Source: Algoriphagus iocasae (GTDB lineage: Bacteria; Bacteroidota; Bacteroidia; Cytophagales; Cyclobacteriaceae). Taken from it: 64,000 bases of DNA. The translations under genes and the position numbers were made by a program. The notes under the pieces are model-generated. The model had not been told where the DNA came from and ran no database searches. It saw only the letters and a list, made by a program, of their open reading frames with translations. The DNA is taken from NCBI RefSeq assembly GCF_014206875.1, contig NZ_JACIJO010000003.1, forward strand, positions 1 through 64,000, in the 5' to 3' direction. The stretch's first letter is position 1, and every line of letters starts with the position of its first letter. Positions 34,116 to 43,330 of the stretch are shown here, piece by piece.

Positions 34116-36047
34116 ATGGACAAAGTCACAGAGGAATTAAAGAAAGGACTGAAACTTTTGAAACTGGAATGGCAGGAAGACCTAGCCCAATACAAGCAGA
34201 AATTTCTGAATTCCTCCATCGCCGAAAAGAAAAAGGAAGGAATTACATGGCATCCTGTACTGCTCAAGAAAAGTAAAATCGGGATGGGAGAAAGGCTCCT
34301 TGTGGAGATTGAAAGGACAGATTCCAATCAATCTTCTGCCTTTGCCTCCGGGAAATCCGTGTCATTTTTTACTACCCAAGACAGTTATCAAAGTGTAGAA
34401 CACCGGGTAAATGGGGTGATCAACTTTGTCCGTAATAATGCCATGACCGTGACGCTTCAGGTAGATGAGATACCTGATTGGATGGAAGGAGGTCGCTTGG
34501 GAGTGGATTTGCTTTTTGATGAGGCAAGTTATCGGGAAATGGAGTTTGCCTTGAAGCGGGTGATTTCTACTGGAAACAAACGAGTGGAGGAGTTGAAAGA
34601 GATTCTTTTGGGTGAAAAGTCTCCGCAGTTTTCTGACAAAGCTCAAAGTAACGCATCTCATCTCAATGACTCCCAAAATAAAGCCTGCCAACTCATCACC
34701 AATGCCAAAGACGTGGCGGTGGTACATGGACCTCCTGGTACGGGGAAAACGACCACGTTGATTGAAGCAATCGAACAAGCGGTTATAGCAGGGCAATCCA
34801 TCTTGGTCTGTGCACCCAGTAATGCTGCCGTGGATCTGTTGGTGGAAAAGCTGATCGATCGGGGAATAGAGACCTTACGTCTCGGTCATCCTGCGAGGGT
34901 GGAAGAAAAGATTTTAAATCAGACTTTGGATGCAAAAACTGCTTTTCACTCGAGTTACCGGGATCTGAAAAAGCTTCGCAAAGAAACAGATCAGTACCTA
35001 AAACTTGCCAAACAATACAAACGGAATTTTGGACCTGAGGAAAGGGCACAGCGTAAATTGATGTATGCCGAAGTATCTCGGCTTCGTGAAGCAGCCAAGT
35101 CACTGGAAGAATACATTCAGTACGATATTTTCCAAAAAACCAAGGTGTTTGCAAGTACACTGGTGGGTGCTTCTTCTTACAGCTTGAAAGGGATGGAGTT
35201 TGATGTGGTCTTTATCGACGAAGCGGCGCAAGGGCTGGAAGCAGCCACTTGGATCCCGATTTTGAAGGCCAAGAAAGTGGTTTTTGCTGGAGATCATTGC
35301 CAGCTTCCACCAACTATCAAATCCTATCAGGCGGCTCAGGAAGGCTTGGCCGAAACCCTTTTTGAAAAAGTGATTGCCAGAAAATCTCAGGCTTCGCAAA
35401 TGCTCCAAGTTCAATATCGTATGCCGGAAGTTATCATGGGATTCTCCAATAAACAGTTTTACAAAGGAGAACTTCAGGCTGCAGAGAATACCAAATTGCA
35501 TACTTTTCCCGGAGAGGATCAACAATTGGAATGGATTGATACTGCAGGGGCGGGTTATTTAGATCAAAAGGAAGCAGAAAGTCTAAGTACCTGCAATCCT
35601 GAGGAGGCTGCTTTTGCCTGTCGTTATTTAAATGAGATGATTGTGCGAATTGGAATCGGGAATTTTAAGCAAGAAGGGTGGACCATTGGTTTGATTGCCC
35701 CCTATGGAGCACAAGTTCGGCTGCTAAGATCTTTGATTTTTGAGGGTTTTGAGTATCCGAATTTGAGAGCTTTTTCGGATTTTATTACCATTGATACTGT
35801 AGATGGTTTCCAGGGGCAGGAGCGGGATCTGATGTTGATTTCTCTGACCCGGTCCAATGAAAAAGGAGAAATTGGGTTTCTGGCAGATACCCGGAGGATG
35901 AATGTGGCTTTGACCCGTGCAAAAAGAAAACTGGTGCTTATCGGAGATAGCAGTACACTAGCTCAAAACCCATTTTTCGATCAATTACTGCAGTATTTTG
36001 AGAAGAATAATGGGTATCGAAGTGTTTGGGAGTTTTTGGGAGATTAA
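34116..36047 (+). CDS. SF1B-type DNA/RNA helicase (IGHMBP2/Upf1-like)
   Basis: A 643-residue superfamily 1 helicase from ATG 34116 (an in-frame TTG lies three bases earlier). The N-terminal ~170 residues form an OB-like/stalk region. Motif I GPPGTGKTTT is at about 205-214, motif Ia CAPSNAAVDLL, motif II VVFIDEAAQGLEA, motif III VFAGDHCQLPPT, motif V DTVDGFQGQERDL and motif VI NVALTRAKRKLVLIG. It resembles human IGHMBP2/SMUBP-2 and is common in Bacteroidota as AAA domain-containing protein. The nucleic acid target is unknown. Its last ~145 bases are repeated at 37486-37632. Confidence 0.92.
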   Translation: MDKVTEELKKGLKLLKLEWQEDLAQYKQKFLNSSIAEKKKEGITWHPVLLKKSKIGMGERLLVEIERTDSNQSSAFASGKSVSFFTTQDSYQSVEHRVNGVINFVRNNAMTVTLQVDEIPDWMEGGRLGVDLLFDEASYREMEFALKRVISTGNKRVEELKEILLGEKSPQFSDKAQSNASHLNDSQNKACQLITNAKDVAVVHGPPGTGKTTTLIEAIEQAVIAGQSILVCAPSNAAVDLLVEKLIDRGIETLRLGHPARVEEKILNQTLDAKTAFHSSYRDLKKLRKETDQYLKLAKQYKRNFGPEERAQRKLMYAEVSRLREAAKSLEEYIQYDIFQKTKVFASTLVGASSYSLKGMEFDVVFIDEAAQGLEAATWIPILKAKKVVFAGDHCQLPPTIKSYQAAQEGLAETLFEKVIARKSQASQMLQVQYRMPEVIMGFSNKQFYKGELQAAENTKLHTFPGEDQQLEWIDTAGAGYLDQKEAESLSTCNPEEAAFACRYLNEMIVRIGIGNFKQEGWTIGLIAPYGAQVRLLRSLIFEGFEYPNLRAFSDFITIDTVDGFQGQERDLMLISLTRSNEKGEIGFLADTRRMNVALTRAKRKLVLIGDSSTLAQNPFFDQLLQYFEKNNGYRSVWEFLGD

Positions 36048-36163
36048 AAAAAGAAGTTTTTGCATTGAAAATCAATTAGTTAATTGGGGATGAATTTATA
36101 GATTTAGAGTTTGAAAAAAATAGTTAATGGTCAATGTTTATCCCGAAAATTAAAATTACTTAA

Positions 36164-37330
36164 ATGAAGTTGTTTAGAAGTTTATCAATATTGTCGGTTT
36201 TGATATGTTGTTTTTGTACCCCAAATTCTAATAATAAGATTGATAAGAATGAGTCAATTGTGATTTCTATCGACAATTCAGAAACTTTTATGGAAGAAGA
36301 TTTTTTGAATATTTTCCAGTTGGAAAGTATTGTTGAATTGAATGCGCCAGAAGGTTTCTATGCAGCTGAAATAACCAAAGCAATAATCACAAAGAAGAAC
36401 ATCATAGTCTTTGATGTCAAAATTGGTCAAATATTAAACTTCACCTCTGATGGCGAATTCATAAACAATGTGGTAGAAAAGGGGGATGGGCCGACTGAAA
36501 TGTCTGCGATTAACAACTTTGCCTATGATTCCAAGAAGGAGGAATTGTATGTGATTGGTCCTGGGAATATGCAGGTAAAAATTTATAAGCTTGACGGGAC
36601 TTTTGTAAGAAACTTTAAAATGGACACCCAGGCGGACCATATTGCTTTGCTTGGAGATAAACCGGTTTTGACTCTTACTTACTTTAATCCATATTTCAAA
36701 TACTTAAGTATTTTGGATTCTAATGGAGATACCTTGAAAACTGCCTTTCCATTCCCAAAAGAGACTTTTCCAATTGGGTTACATCATATTTCAGGGAATT
36801 TGACTAGGTCTAATTCAGGTGGGGTTTTGGTAAATGAACCTGCCTCATCTACGGTGTATAGTTTGGGTAATGACTTGAAATTGACTCCAAAATATAAGTT
36901 TGTAGCATCAGGTGACTTTTGGCCGGAGGAAGATCGTCATGAACTGAATGCATACTTTGAAAAGCTAGCCACTGGCAATCTCACTTTTTTGTCAAAATAT
37001 TATGAAGAGACCGATTCTTATTTCTTCTTTAACCTGAATGCTAAAAAGAAGGGTGGAAGATTATATGTAGTAGATCCTAGAATGGGATTTTACAATATTC
37101 TCACAGGAAAAAGCTACTTAAGTAATAGCGAAAAGTTTTTGATGGATTTGACTGGCCCTATTGCTGTGGATGGAAATTCCTTCTTCGCTTACATATCAAA
37201 ATTGAAACTTTCAGAACTTGTTAATTCTGATGAAAAATGGAAGACAGTCATGGCTGATTTTCCAGAAATCAGAATCTTAGAAAAGGCTGATTATGATACA
37301 CCAGTTTTATTGAAATTTGGGGTGAAGTAA
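36164..37330 (+). CDS. 6-bladed beta-propeller lipoprotein
   Basis: A 388-residue secreted lipoprotein. The signal peptide ends in a Cys-rich lipobox region (LICCFC, about residues 13-18). The mature part fits the 6-bladed beta-propeller family of Bacteroidota: blade motifs such as ILNFTSDGEFINNVVEKGDG-P, YDSKKEELYVIG and VKIYKLDGTFVRNF. Such proteins are abundant in this phylum; function is usually unknown. It is more AT-rich than its neighbours and sits inside a duplicated helicase/DUF4924 junction, so it may have been inserted there. No promoter is clear. Confidence 0.85.
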   Translation: MKLFRSLSILSVLICCFCTPNSNNKIDKNESIVISIDNSETFMEEDFLNIFQLESIVELNAPEGFYAAEITKAIITKKNIIVFDVKIGQILNFTSDGEFINNVVEKGDGPTEMSAINNFAYDSKKEELYVIGPGNMQVKIYKLDGTFVRNFKMDTQADHIALLGDKPVLTLTYFNPYFKYLSILDSNGDTLKTAFPFPKETFPIGLHHISGNLTRSNSGGVLVNEPASSTVYSLGNDLKLTPKYKFVASGDFWPEEDRHELNAYFEKLATGNLTFLSKYYEETDSYFFFNLNAKKKGGRLYVVDPRMGFYNILTGKSYLSNSEKFLMDLTGPIAVDGNSFFAYISKLKLSELVNSDEKWKTVMADFPEIRILEKADYDTPVLLKFGVK

Positions 37331-37371
37331 TCTTAAAATTTTCTTAATCTTCTAATCTTATAATTCTACCC

Positions 37372-37479
37372 TCAATTCATGGACAACTTTTCCCTCACTC
37401 GATAATTATTGCTTAATAAACTCAAAACATCTCCAAAAGCTTCCGCCGATTTCAATTGTTCATCGGAAACGTTTTGTTT
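37372..37479 (-). pseudogene. 3' fragment of a second copy of the DUF4924-like gene
   Basis: On the minus strand this encodes VSDEQLKSAEAFGDVLS, then 15 more residues and a stop. The first 17 residues are identical to the C-terminal part of the complete gene at 37767-38306, and the stop falls at the same distance (32 codons). The remaining 15 residues have diverged. No start codon or upstream part is present. It directly abuts the helicase fragment at 37486. Confidence 0.8.
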
Positions 37480-37485
37480 TATCGA

Positions 37486-37632
37486 ATGAATGTGGCTTTG
37501 ACTCGTGCAAAACGCAAATTGGTGCTTATCGGAGATAGCAGTACACTAGCTCAAAACCCATTTTTCGATCAATTACTGCAGTATTTTGAGAAGAATAATG
37601 GGTATCGAAGCGTTTGGGAGTTTTTGGGATGA
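37486..37632 (+). pseudogene. 3' fragment of a second copy of the helicase gene
   Basis: 147 bases nearly identical to the end of the helicase gene (35898-36045). I count about six base differences; those inside the shared codons are synonymous (ACC/ACT, AGA/CGC, CTG/TTG, AGT/AGC). The fragment starts within motif VI (MNVALTRAKRKL) and ends FLG-stop, one residue shorter than the intact copy. It could give a 48-residue peptide but lacks all other helicase motifs. Confidence 0.88.
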
Positions 37633-37649
37633 AGTATTAAGAGTAATAT

Positions 37650-37757
37650 TTAATCTCTTTTTTTACCTCCATTGATTTTATTAATCAAATAGCCAATTCC
37701 GACCACAAAGTGTAGTGCCAAAATCCCGACAATAATAAATATGCTAGTATTGCTCAA
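37650..37757 (-). CDS. possible 35-residue single-span membrane peptide
   Basis: An open frame starting with TTG nine bases after the stop codon of the DUF4924-like gene, in the same frame. It encodes a hydrophobic helix (IFIIVGILALHFVVGIGYLI) and a basic tail ending GGKKRD. The positive-inside tail and tight spacing resemble real small membrane proteins, but the start is weak and I know no homologue. It could also be chance read-through sequence. Confidence 0.35.
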   Translation of the reverse strand: MSNTSIFIIVGILALHFVVGIGYLINKINGGKKRD

Positions 37758-37766
37758 TGGGTGATT

Positions 37767-38306
37767 TTAGTTTTTTGGCAAAGAATGAACGGTTTGGTAA
37801 TACCGACTGAGATAGCTCAACACATCCCCGAAAGCTTCCGCTGATTTCAATTGTTCATCAGAAACTTTTTTACCCAGAAGTCTACAAAGCAACAAACCGT
37901 AAATACCGTTTAAGCAGATCTGAATTTCATTTCCCAAATCCTGTCCTTCTGCCTGCATCACGGCTTCAATAATAAAAGGCTTGGTTTTGTTATAGATCTC
38001 AAAATATCCGGCATCTGTTTTTAATAGTTTCCAATGGATTTCTGCCAATGAATCGACCAGTTGGTTAAGCTCTATTAAATGCCCTTTTTCCAAGATGTCC
38101 TGCTCTTTCATTTTCTCCAAAAGAGCTAGATACCAATCTGAAATCTCAGCTCTTTCTTCTTCAGAAACCGGATATTTAGAAACTACAAAGGTTTTGATTT
38201 CCTCTGCATTTCCCTGATAGGAGCGGATCAGATCCTCCATTTGGTACATGTAGATGATGTATTCGGCAATATTGGTGGCTCTCTTGTTCTCTGCTACTGA
38301 CTTCAT
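37767..38306 (-). CDS. DUF4924-like helical protein, hypothetical
   Basis: A 179-residue, almost entirely helical cytoplasmic protein. The N-terminal NIAEYIIYMYQMEDLIRSY and the C-terminal VSDEQLKSAEAFGDVLSYLSRYY are conserved-looking blocks. I believe this is DUF4924, a Bacteroidota family of unknown function, but cannot verify. No catalytic motif is visible. It is transcribed toward the helicase gene. A partial second copy of its 3' end lies at 37372-37479, and a possible small membrane peptide follows it. Confidence 0.75.
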   Translation of the reverse strand: MKSVAENKRATNIAEYIIYMYQMEDLIRSYQGNAEEIKTFVVSKYPVSEEERAEISDWYLALLEKMKEQDILEKGHLIELNQLVDSLAEIHWKLLKTDAGYFEIYNKTKPFIIEAVMQAEGQDLGNEIQICLNGIYGLLLCRLLGKKVSDEQLKSAEAFGDVLSYLSRYYQTVHSLPKN

Positions 38307-38428
38307 GCGGCAAAGGTAAGAAAAGATTGTTTTTTGTATTTAGCCGTTTCAAAAGGAAGATTACTTTGTAGGTGGTTAGTTTTTGTCACGCTGAGTTTCC
38401 CTGATAGATTTGTTTAGGTTAAAGAAGT

Positions 38429-38475
38429 GTCAGTCCGAGCGGAGTCGAGGACCTTTTGACTCCGCTCAAGGTGAC
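38429..38475. repeat. REP-like intergenic hairpin element
   Basis: GAGCGGAGTC (38437-38446) and GACTCCGCTC (38458-38467) form a perfect 10-bp stem, extended outward by GTCA/TGAC-type pairing (38429-38432 with 38472-38475). The sequence GTC-GTCCGAGCGGAGTCGAGGACC is of a kind seen repeatedly in Bacteroidota intergenic regions. A degenerate half (GTCACGCTGAGTTTCCC) lies about 45 nt upstream. It lies between the starts/ends of two minus-strand genes, 38307-38522. Confidence 0.65.
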
Positions 38476-38522
38476 CCAATCTATATTTCTAACTATCCAA
38501 AAAATTAATTAAATCTATTTGA

Positions 38523-39992
38523 TCATTCCCCATCAACCTGCCAGCCGCCACCTAGACTCCTGTAGAGTTCAACTTTTGCCAAAGCCAATTGCATCTTCAA
38601 TTGCACCACTTCTAACTGGTTTTGCAATGCATCTTCCTGCGCATTGATGATTTCCAGATAATTGGCAAAACCACTTTCGAATAGCAAAAATGCATCAGTC
38701 ATCCCTTTGGTAGTCGTCCGCATCCTTTCTTGGGCGATTTCATATTCCTCCTGCAGCTTTTCCATATTCACCAAAGCACTGGAAACTTCCATCACTGCAG
38801 TATTTACTTTGTCTCTGAAGTCCAGTTCTGCAATTTCCCGCTGCTTGATGGCAATTCTGTGATTGGTTTTTAGCTTTCTGTTTTGAAAAATAGGTTGGAA
38901 TAAAGCCCCATTCAGCAAGGCAAATCCAGAACCTACCGGGTCAAAGACCGAACCGAAAGCCATGGAATTCAATCCGGCACCCGCACTGATTGTCAATGAG
39001 GGATATTTCATCGCTTGAGTAATTCCTACTCGGGCATTAGTGGCGATCAACTCGTATTCTGAAGCTGCGACATCTGGCCTGTTTTGGATCAACTCTATTG
39101 GCACGCCAGTGGTGTATTCATGGTCCAAAGCTAATTGATCCAATAGCCCCGTAAACTCCAATGCACCTGGATTCTTTCCCAATAGATTGTTCAATCGATT
39201 CTCCTGAATGGTGTAAGCTTTTTCCAACTGAGGAATCAAAGCTTTTGCTCTCAGCATCTGTGATTTCGTTTGCTGAATTGCCAAAGAAGTGTTTTCTCCG
39301 GCATCATACTGGAGCTCCACAATCTTCAACGTATTCTGGCTGAGGTCATAATTCCGCTGCGCTACTGTCAGCTGAGATTTGAGCATCAGGATATTGAAAT
39401 AGGTGGAGGCAATCTCAGAAACTAAGGCAGTTTGAACGGCTTTTCGGAATTCCTGAGTTTGCATGTATTTGGCTTGTGCAGCCTCTTTTTGCCAGCGTAA
39501 TTTTCCCCAGATATCAACTTCCCAACTTGCCTGAAGCGTCACAGCATAGGCCAAGTTTTCAGTGTACAAAGAAGTAGGGACGCCATCAGGATGGTTTCTT
39601 CTGGATCTATTCGAACCGTAATTATTGAAGTTTTCTGAATAATATTCCCTGGTAAAACGAGCTGGATTAGAATTCAGGCTCGGTAAGAAATTTGCTTTGG
39701 ACTGAAGAAAACTTTCATTCGCAATCTCAATCTGTTTCGCTGTTTTCTGCATGTCAAAATTGCCCACCAAAGCAGAATCAATCAGTGAGTTTAACATGGA
39801 ATCTTGGAAGAATTCTTCCCAATTGATGGTGGCAATTGGTTTATCGCCTACAAAAACACTGTCCTGAAGCTTGTCACTTCCATAAAACTCTTCCGGTAAA
39901 TCGGTTTCAGGGCGAGTGTAGTTTTCACCCACTTTGCAGCTCGCTGCCACCAATATTAAAAAGAGGTATACTATTTTCTTCGCGTGGTTCAT
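38523..39992 (-). CDS. RND efflux outer-membrane lipoprotein (OprM/NodT-type TolC family)
   Basis: A 489-residue outer membrane factor. The signal peptide ends in a lipobox with Cys in LVAASCKVG (about residue 19), followed by YTRPETDLPEEF, typical of NodT-family proteins. The two OEP repeats (about 60-265 and 290-480) are long helices with beta inserts; ELIQNRPDVAASEYELIATNARVGIT is the signature of the second repeat. It forms the exit duct of a tripartite drug/solvent pump. Start overlaps the RND gene end by 4 bases; last gene of the efflux operon. Confidence 0.93.
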   Translation of the reverse strand: MNHAKKIVYLFLILVAASCKVGENYTRPETDLPEEFYGSDKLQDSVFVGDKPIATINWEEFFQDSMLNSLIDSALVGNFDMQKTAKQIEIANESFLQSKANFLPSLNSNPARFTREYYSENFNNYGSNRSRRNHPDGVPTSLYTENLAYAVTLQASWEVDIWGKLRWQKEAAQAKYMQTQEFRKAVQTALVSEIASTYFNILMLKSQLTVAQRNYDLSQNTLKIVELQYDAGENTSLAIQQTKSQMLRAKALIPQLEKAYTIQENRLNNLLGKNPGALEFTGLLDQLALDHEYTTGVPIELIQNRPDVAASEYELIATNARVGITQAMKYPSLTISAGAGLNSMAFGSVFDPVGSGFALLNGALFQPIFQNRKLKTNHRIAIKQREIAELDFRDKVNTAVMEVSSALVNMEKLQEEYEIAQERMRTTTKGMTDAFLLFESGFANYLEIINAQEDALQNQLEVVQLKMQLALAKVELYRSLGGGWQVDGE

Positions 39993-42900
39993 TGTTCTGC
40001 TGTTTCTACTTTTTTACTTACTTTCAGAGTGAATCGATCCTGCAATTCCTGGAATACATAGGATAGAACCGGAATGAAGATTAGGCCTAATGAAATTCCG
40101 AAAATCATCCCTCCGGCAGTACCAATACTGACAGACTTGGTTCCTTCCGCCGAAGAGCCTACCGAAAACATCAATGGAATCAAGCCTGCTGTAAAAGCAA
40201 AGGAAGTCATCATGATCGGTCTTAATCTCAATTGGCAAGCTTCAATTACTGCTTCAAAAACAGGTAATCCAGATCTTCTTTTTTGGGCGACAAATTCCAC
40301 GATCAGAATCGCGTTTTTCGCCAGCAAACCAATCAGCATGATCAGCCCGACCTGCACATAAATATTATTATCAATTCCAGCAAGGTTGATCGAGGCAAAA
40401 ACCCCTAAAATACCAGCTGGTAAAGAGAGGATCACTGCCATCGGAAGCCAGAAGCTTTCGTATTGAGCGGCGAGGATAAAATAGGTCAAGATGATACTGA
40501 TGATAAAGATGATCGTCGTATCAGAACCGGATTTTTTCTCCTCCAAACTCATCCCAGTCCATTCAAAACCGAGATTAGCAGGTAGCTTATCCTCGCTGAA
40601 TTTTTCTAACATTTTCATTACATCACCGGTACTGTAACCTTGGGCAGGCGTAATGTTAATCCTTGCGGCATTGTATAAATTATATCTGAAAACAGTCTCA
40701 GGACCGTAGGTTTGCTCCAGTCTTACAAAAGAACTCAGTGGAACCATCTCGTCTTTGTTGTTCTTGACCATAATGGAATTGATCGCATCCGGAGTTTCAC
40801 GGAACTCAATGTCTGATTGCATGTACACCATGTATTGTCTGGTGAATCGGTTGAAATCCCCAACTCTCGTTCTACCAAAATTCGACTGGATGGTAAACAT
40901 CATATCCTTCACGGATACGCCCAGCGCTTTTGCTTTTTCATAGTCAATATCCAATTTAAATTGAGGGAAATTGGTATTGTAGGAGGTGAAGGCTTTCTCG
41001 ATTTCCTTTTGGCGGGAAAGCTCAGATACAAACTCATTGATCAGCACGCCGAATTCAGCCAAATCCCCATCCGAATAATCCTGAAGGACAATCTGAACAC
41101 CGTCAAAATTCCCGAATCCCTGAACCGTCGGTCTTGGATACATATTGATTTTGGCTTCGTTCAAAACACTCAGTTTCTTCGTCAGGTGTTTGACCACTTC
41201 TTTGATATTTGAAATATCTCCTCGCTCAGAAACTTCTTTCAGTTTCACATAACCTAAACCAGTGGAAGCACTTTCGGAATCATCCACGATGTTATAGCCG
41301 GATACTGTGTTGACACTTGCCACTGCTGGTTCCAAATGAAGTAAAGAATCTGCCTCTCGAAGAAGTTGGTTGGTTCGGTGAAGAGATGAACCTTCTGGCA
41401 TGGTCAGGGAGAATATCAGGAAATTATCATCTTCTGTAGGGATAAATCCTTTTGGAGTAGAGGAAGCCAAGAAGAAAGTCAATCCTGACACGACGACCAA
41501 TCCACCGATGGTCCACCATCTTCTTAAAATCGCCCACTTTACCAATCTCAGGTATTGTACAGTGAATTTGTCAAATACCTTATCGAATTTTCTTAGACCT
41601 ACAGTCTTGAAGAATTTGAATTTATATACCCCTCTGGAAGATTTGATTTTCCCGATCAGATTGTCTTTTTGGACTTTCTTCTTTTTGTCTTTGCCTAAGA
41701 TCAAAGCACTTAAAACCGGCACCAAAGTCAAAGCATTAATAGCAGAAATCAATACAGCGAATATGATGGTAAAGGCAAATTCTTTGTAGAAAACCCCAAC
41801 CGGTCCATCCAAGAAACCTGCAGGTAAAAATACCGCAGCAATCACAATGGTAATGGAAATAATCGCACCTGTAATTTCGGACATGGCGGAATTCACCGCA
41901 TCGATGACATGCATGCCATGGTCATGGATTTTTTCATAAATCGCTTCAATCACCACAATGGCATCATCGACCACGATTCCGATGGCAAGAACGATCGAAA
42001 ACATACTCAATACGTTCATCGTCGCGCCAATAGCTTGAAGGAAAAAGAAAGTACCGATCAAGGAAACCGGGATGGAGATTGCCGTAATAATCGTGGCGCG
42101 GAAATCCTGCAAGAAGATAAATACAACCAAAAACACCAATACAAATGCCTCAATCAAGGTCTTTTGTACGTGATGCATGGATTCGTCAATTTGATCACGA
42201 ACACTGTAAGTGATCTTGTATTTCATGCCCTCCGGAAAAGCTTTGGCTTGTTTTTCCATGATTTCACGGACCGCCTTGTCAATTTCCACCGCATTGGCAC
42301 CCTGTTGCTGCACGATGTCAATGGTCACGGCAGATTTACCATCCAGCTTGTTTTCACTGGCATAGTTGGAAGCGCCAAACTCCAGTCTAGCCACATCTTT
42401 AAGCCGCAACTGAGAACCGTCTTCTTCTGATTTGATGACGATGTTTTCGTATTCTTCCGGTTCACTAAACCTACCCGAATGCTTCAGTACAATCTCAAAA
42501 GTTTCCTCTGAGTTTTCTCCGAATCTTCCAGGCGCTGCCTCAAAACTCTGATCCCGAACTTCGTTTAAAACCTCTCTTGGAGTCAATCCATAAAGCGCAA
42601 GTTTCTCAGGGTTCAGCCAGATTCGCATGGCATAATCACGGGATCTTAAAATAGAAGCTTCAGCAATCCCACCAACTCTTTTTAATTCCCTTCTGATATT
42701 CATCCTTGTATATGCATTCAGGAATGTTTCGTCATAGGTGCCGTTTTCGCTGTAGATGTTGATGGTCATCAATGACCCTTTCAGTCTTTTTAAAACGACA
42801 ATCCCCGCTTCTCTAACTTCAGATGGAATTTGCTCCATCACTTTTGAGATTCGGTTTTGTATTTCTACCGCTGCCACGTTGGGATCTGTGCCCGGCTCAA

Positions 42901-43180
42901 AATAAACGGTTGATCTTCCTCGGCCTGAGTTGGTGGCAGTGGAGTTGATGTAACTCATGTTTTCTGCCCCGTTAATAGCTTCCTCAAGAGGTAGAAGGAC
43001 AGAATTTGCCACGGTTTCGGCATTGGCGCCAGGGTAATACACCTGAACGCTGACACTTGGCGGGGCGATTTCAGGGAATCTTTCCACCGGCAGCAGTCTC
43101 ATGCTAGCTGCACCAGCCAAAACCAAAAGAATGGAGATAACCAGTGCTAAAACAGGTCTTTGAATAATATTTTTTATCAT
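39989..43180 (-). CDS. RND efflux transporter permease (HAE1, AcrB-like)
   Basis: A 1063-residue inner-membrane proton-drug antiporter with 12 helices and two large periplasmic loops. The N-terminal RPVLALVISILLVLAGAAS and the helix-4 segment with two Asp (IGIVVDDAIVVIEAIYE) that carries the proton-relay residues mark the HAE1 group. NVLSMFSIVLAIG and GLLAKNAILIVEF are also standard. It takes up amphiphilic compounds from the periplasm. A loop after about residue 495 (KKKKVQKDNL) is a little longer than in AcrB. Encoded between the adaptor (150-base gap) and the outer membrane factor (4-base overlap). Confidence 0.95.
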   Translation of the reverse strand: MIKNIIQRPVLALVISILLVLAGAASMRLLPVERFPEIAPPSVSVQVYYPGANAETVANSVLLPLEEAINGAENMSYINSTATNSGRGRSTVYFEPGTDPNVAAVEIQNRISKVMEQIPSEVREAGIVVLKRLKGSLMTINIYSENGTYDETFLNAYTRMNIRRELKRVGGIAEASILRSRDYAMRIWLNPEKLALYGLTPREVLNEVRDQSFEAAPGRFGENSEETFEIVLKHSGRFSEPEEYENIVIKSEEDGSQLRLKDVARLEFGASNYASENKLDGKSAVTIDIVQQQGANAVEIDKAVREIMEKQAKAFPEGMKYKITYSVRDQIDESMHHVQKTLIEAFVLVFLVVFIFLQDFRATIITAISIPVSLIGTFFFLQAIGATMNVLSMFSIVLAIGIVVDDAIVVIEAIYEKIHDHGMHVIDAVNSAMSEITGAIISITIVIAAVFLPAGFLDGPVGVFYKEFAFTIIFAVLISAINALTLVPVLSALILGKDKKKKVQKDNLIGKIKSSRGVYKFKFFKTVGLRKFDKVFDKFTVQYLRLVKWAILRRWWTIGGLVVVSGLTFFLASSTPKGFIPTEDDNFLIFSLTMPEGSSLHRTNQLLREADSLLHLEPAVASVNTVSGYNIVDDSESASTGLGYVKLKEVSERGDISNIKEVVKHLTKKLSVLNEAKINMYPRPTVQGFGNFDGVQIVLQDYSDGDLAEFGVLINEFVSELSRQKEIEKAFTSYNTNFPQFKLDIDYEKAKALGVSVKDMMFTIQSNFGRTRVGDFNRFTRQYMVYMQSDIEFRETPDAINSIMVKNNKDEMVPLSSFVRLEQTYGPETVFRYNLYNAARINITPAQGYSTGDVMKMLEKFSEDKLPANLGFEWTGMSLEEKKSGSDTTIIFIISIILTYFILAAQYESFWLPMAVILSLPAGILGVFASINLAGIDNNIYVQVGLIMLIGLLAKNAILIVEFVAQKRRSGLPVFEAVIEACQLRLRPIMMTSFAFTAGLIPLMFSVGSSAEGTKSVSIGTAGGMIFGISLGLIFIPVLSYVFQELQDRFTLKVSKKVETAEQ

Positions 43181-43330
43181 GAGTTCATCAGGATTTACCT
43201 AGATAATTTCTCGGGAAAACGAAATAGATTTCCCAGCCCTCTGATATTTTCTGAGGGGAAAACATGGTAAGTGAAGCTTACCACCGCCACAAGTCAATAG
43301 GACCTACGACGGTTTCAGATTTATTTTGGG

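Noticed and set aside
34362..35525. Three long minus-strand open frames under the helicase gene
   Set aside because: They are antisense to a clear helicase with all motifs intact, have no plausible starts or domains, and overlap each other.
37486..37632. Independent small gene of 48 codons
   Set aside because: The sequence is plainly a copied helicase 3' end starting inside motif VI; no promoter or start context supports a gene.
41909..42430. 173-codon open frame on the plus strand
   Set aside because: It lies wholly inside the RND permease gene on the other strand. Its translation is His/Asn-rich and without family character, as expected for an antisense shadow.
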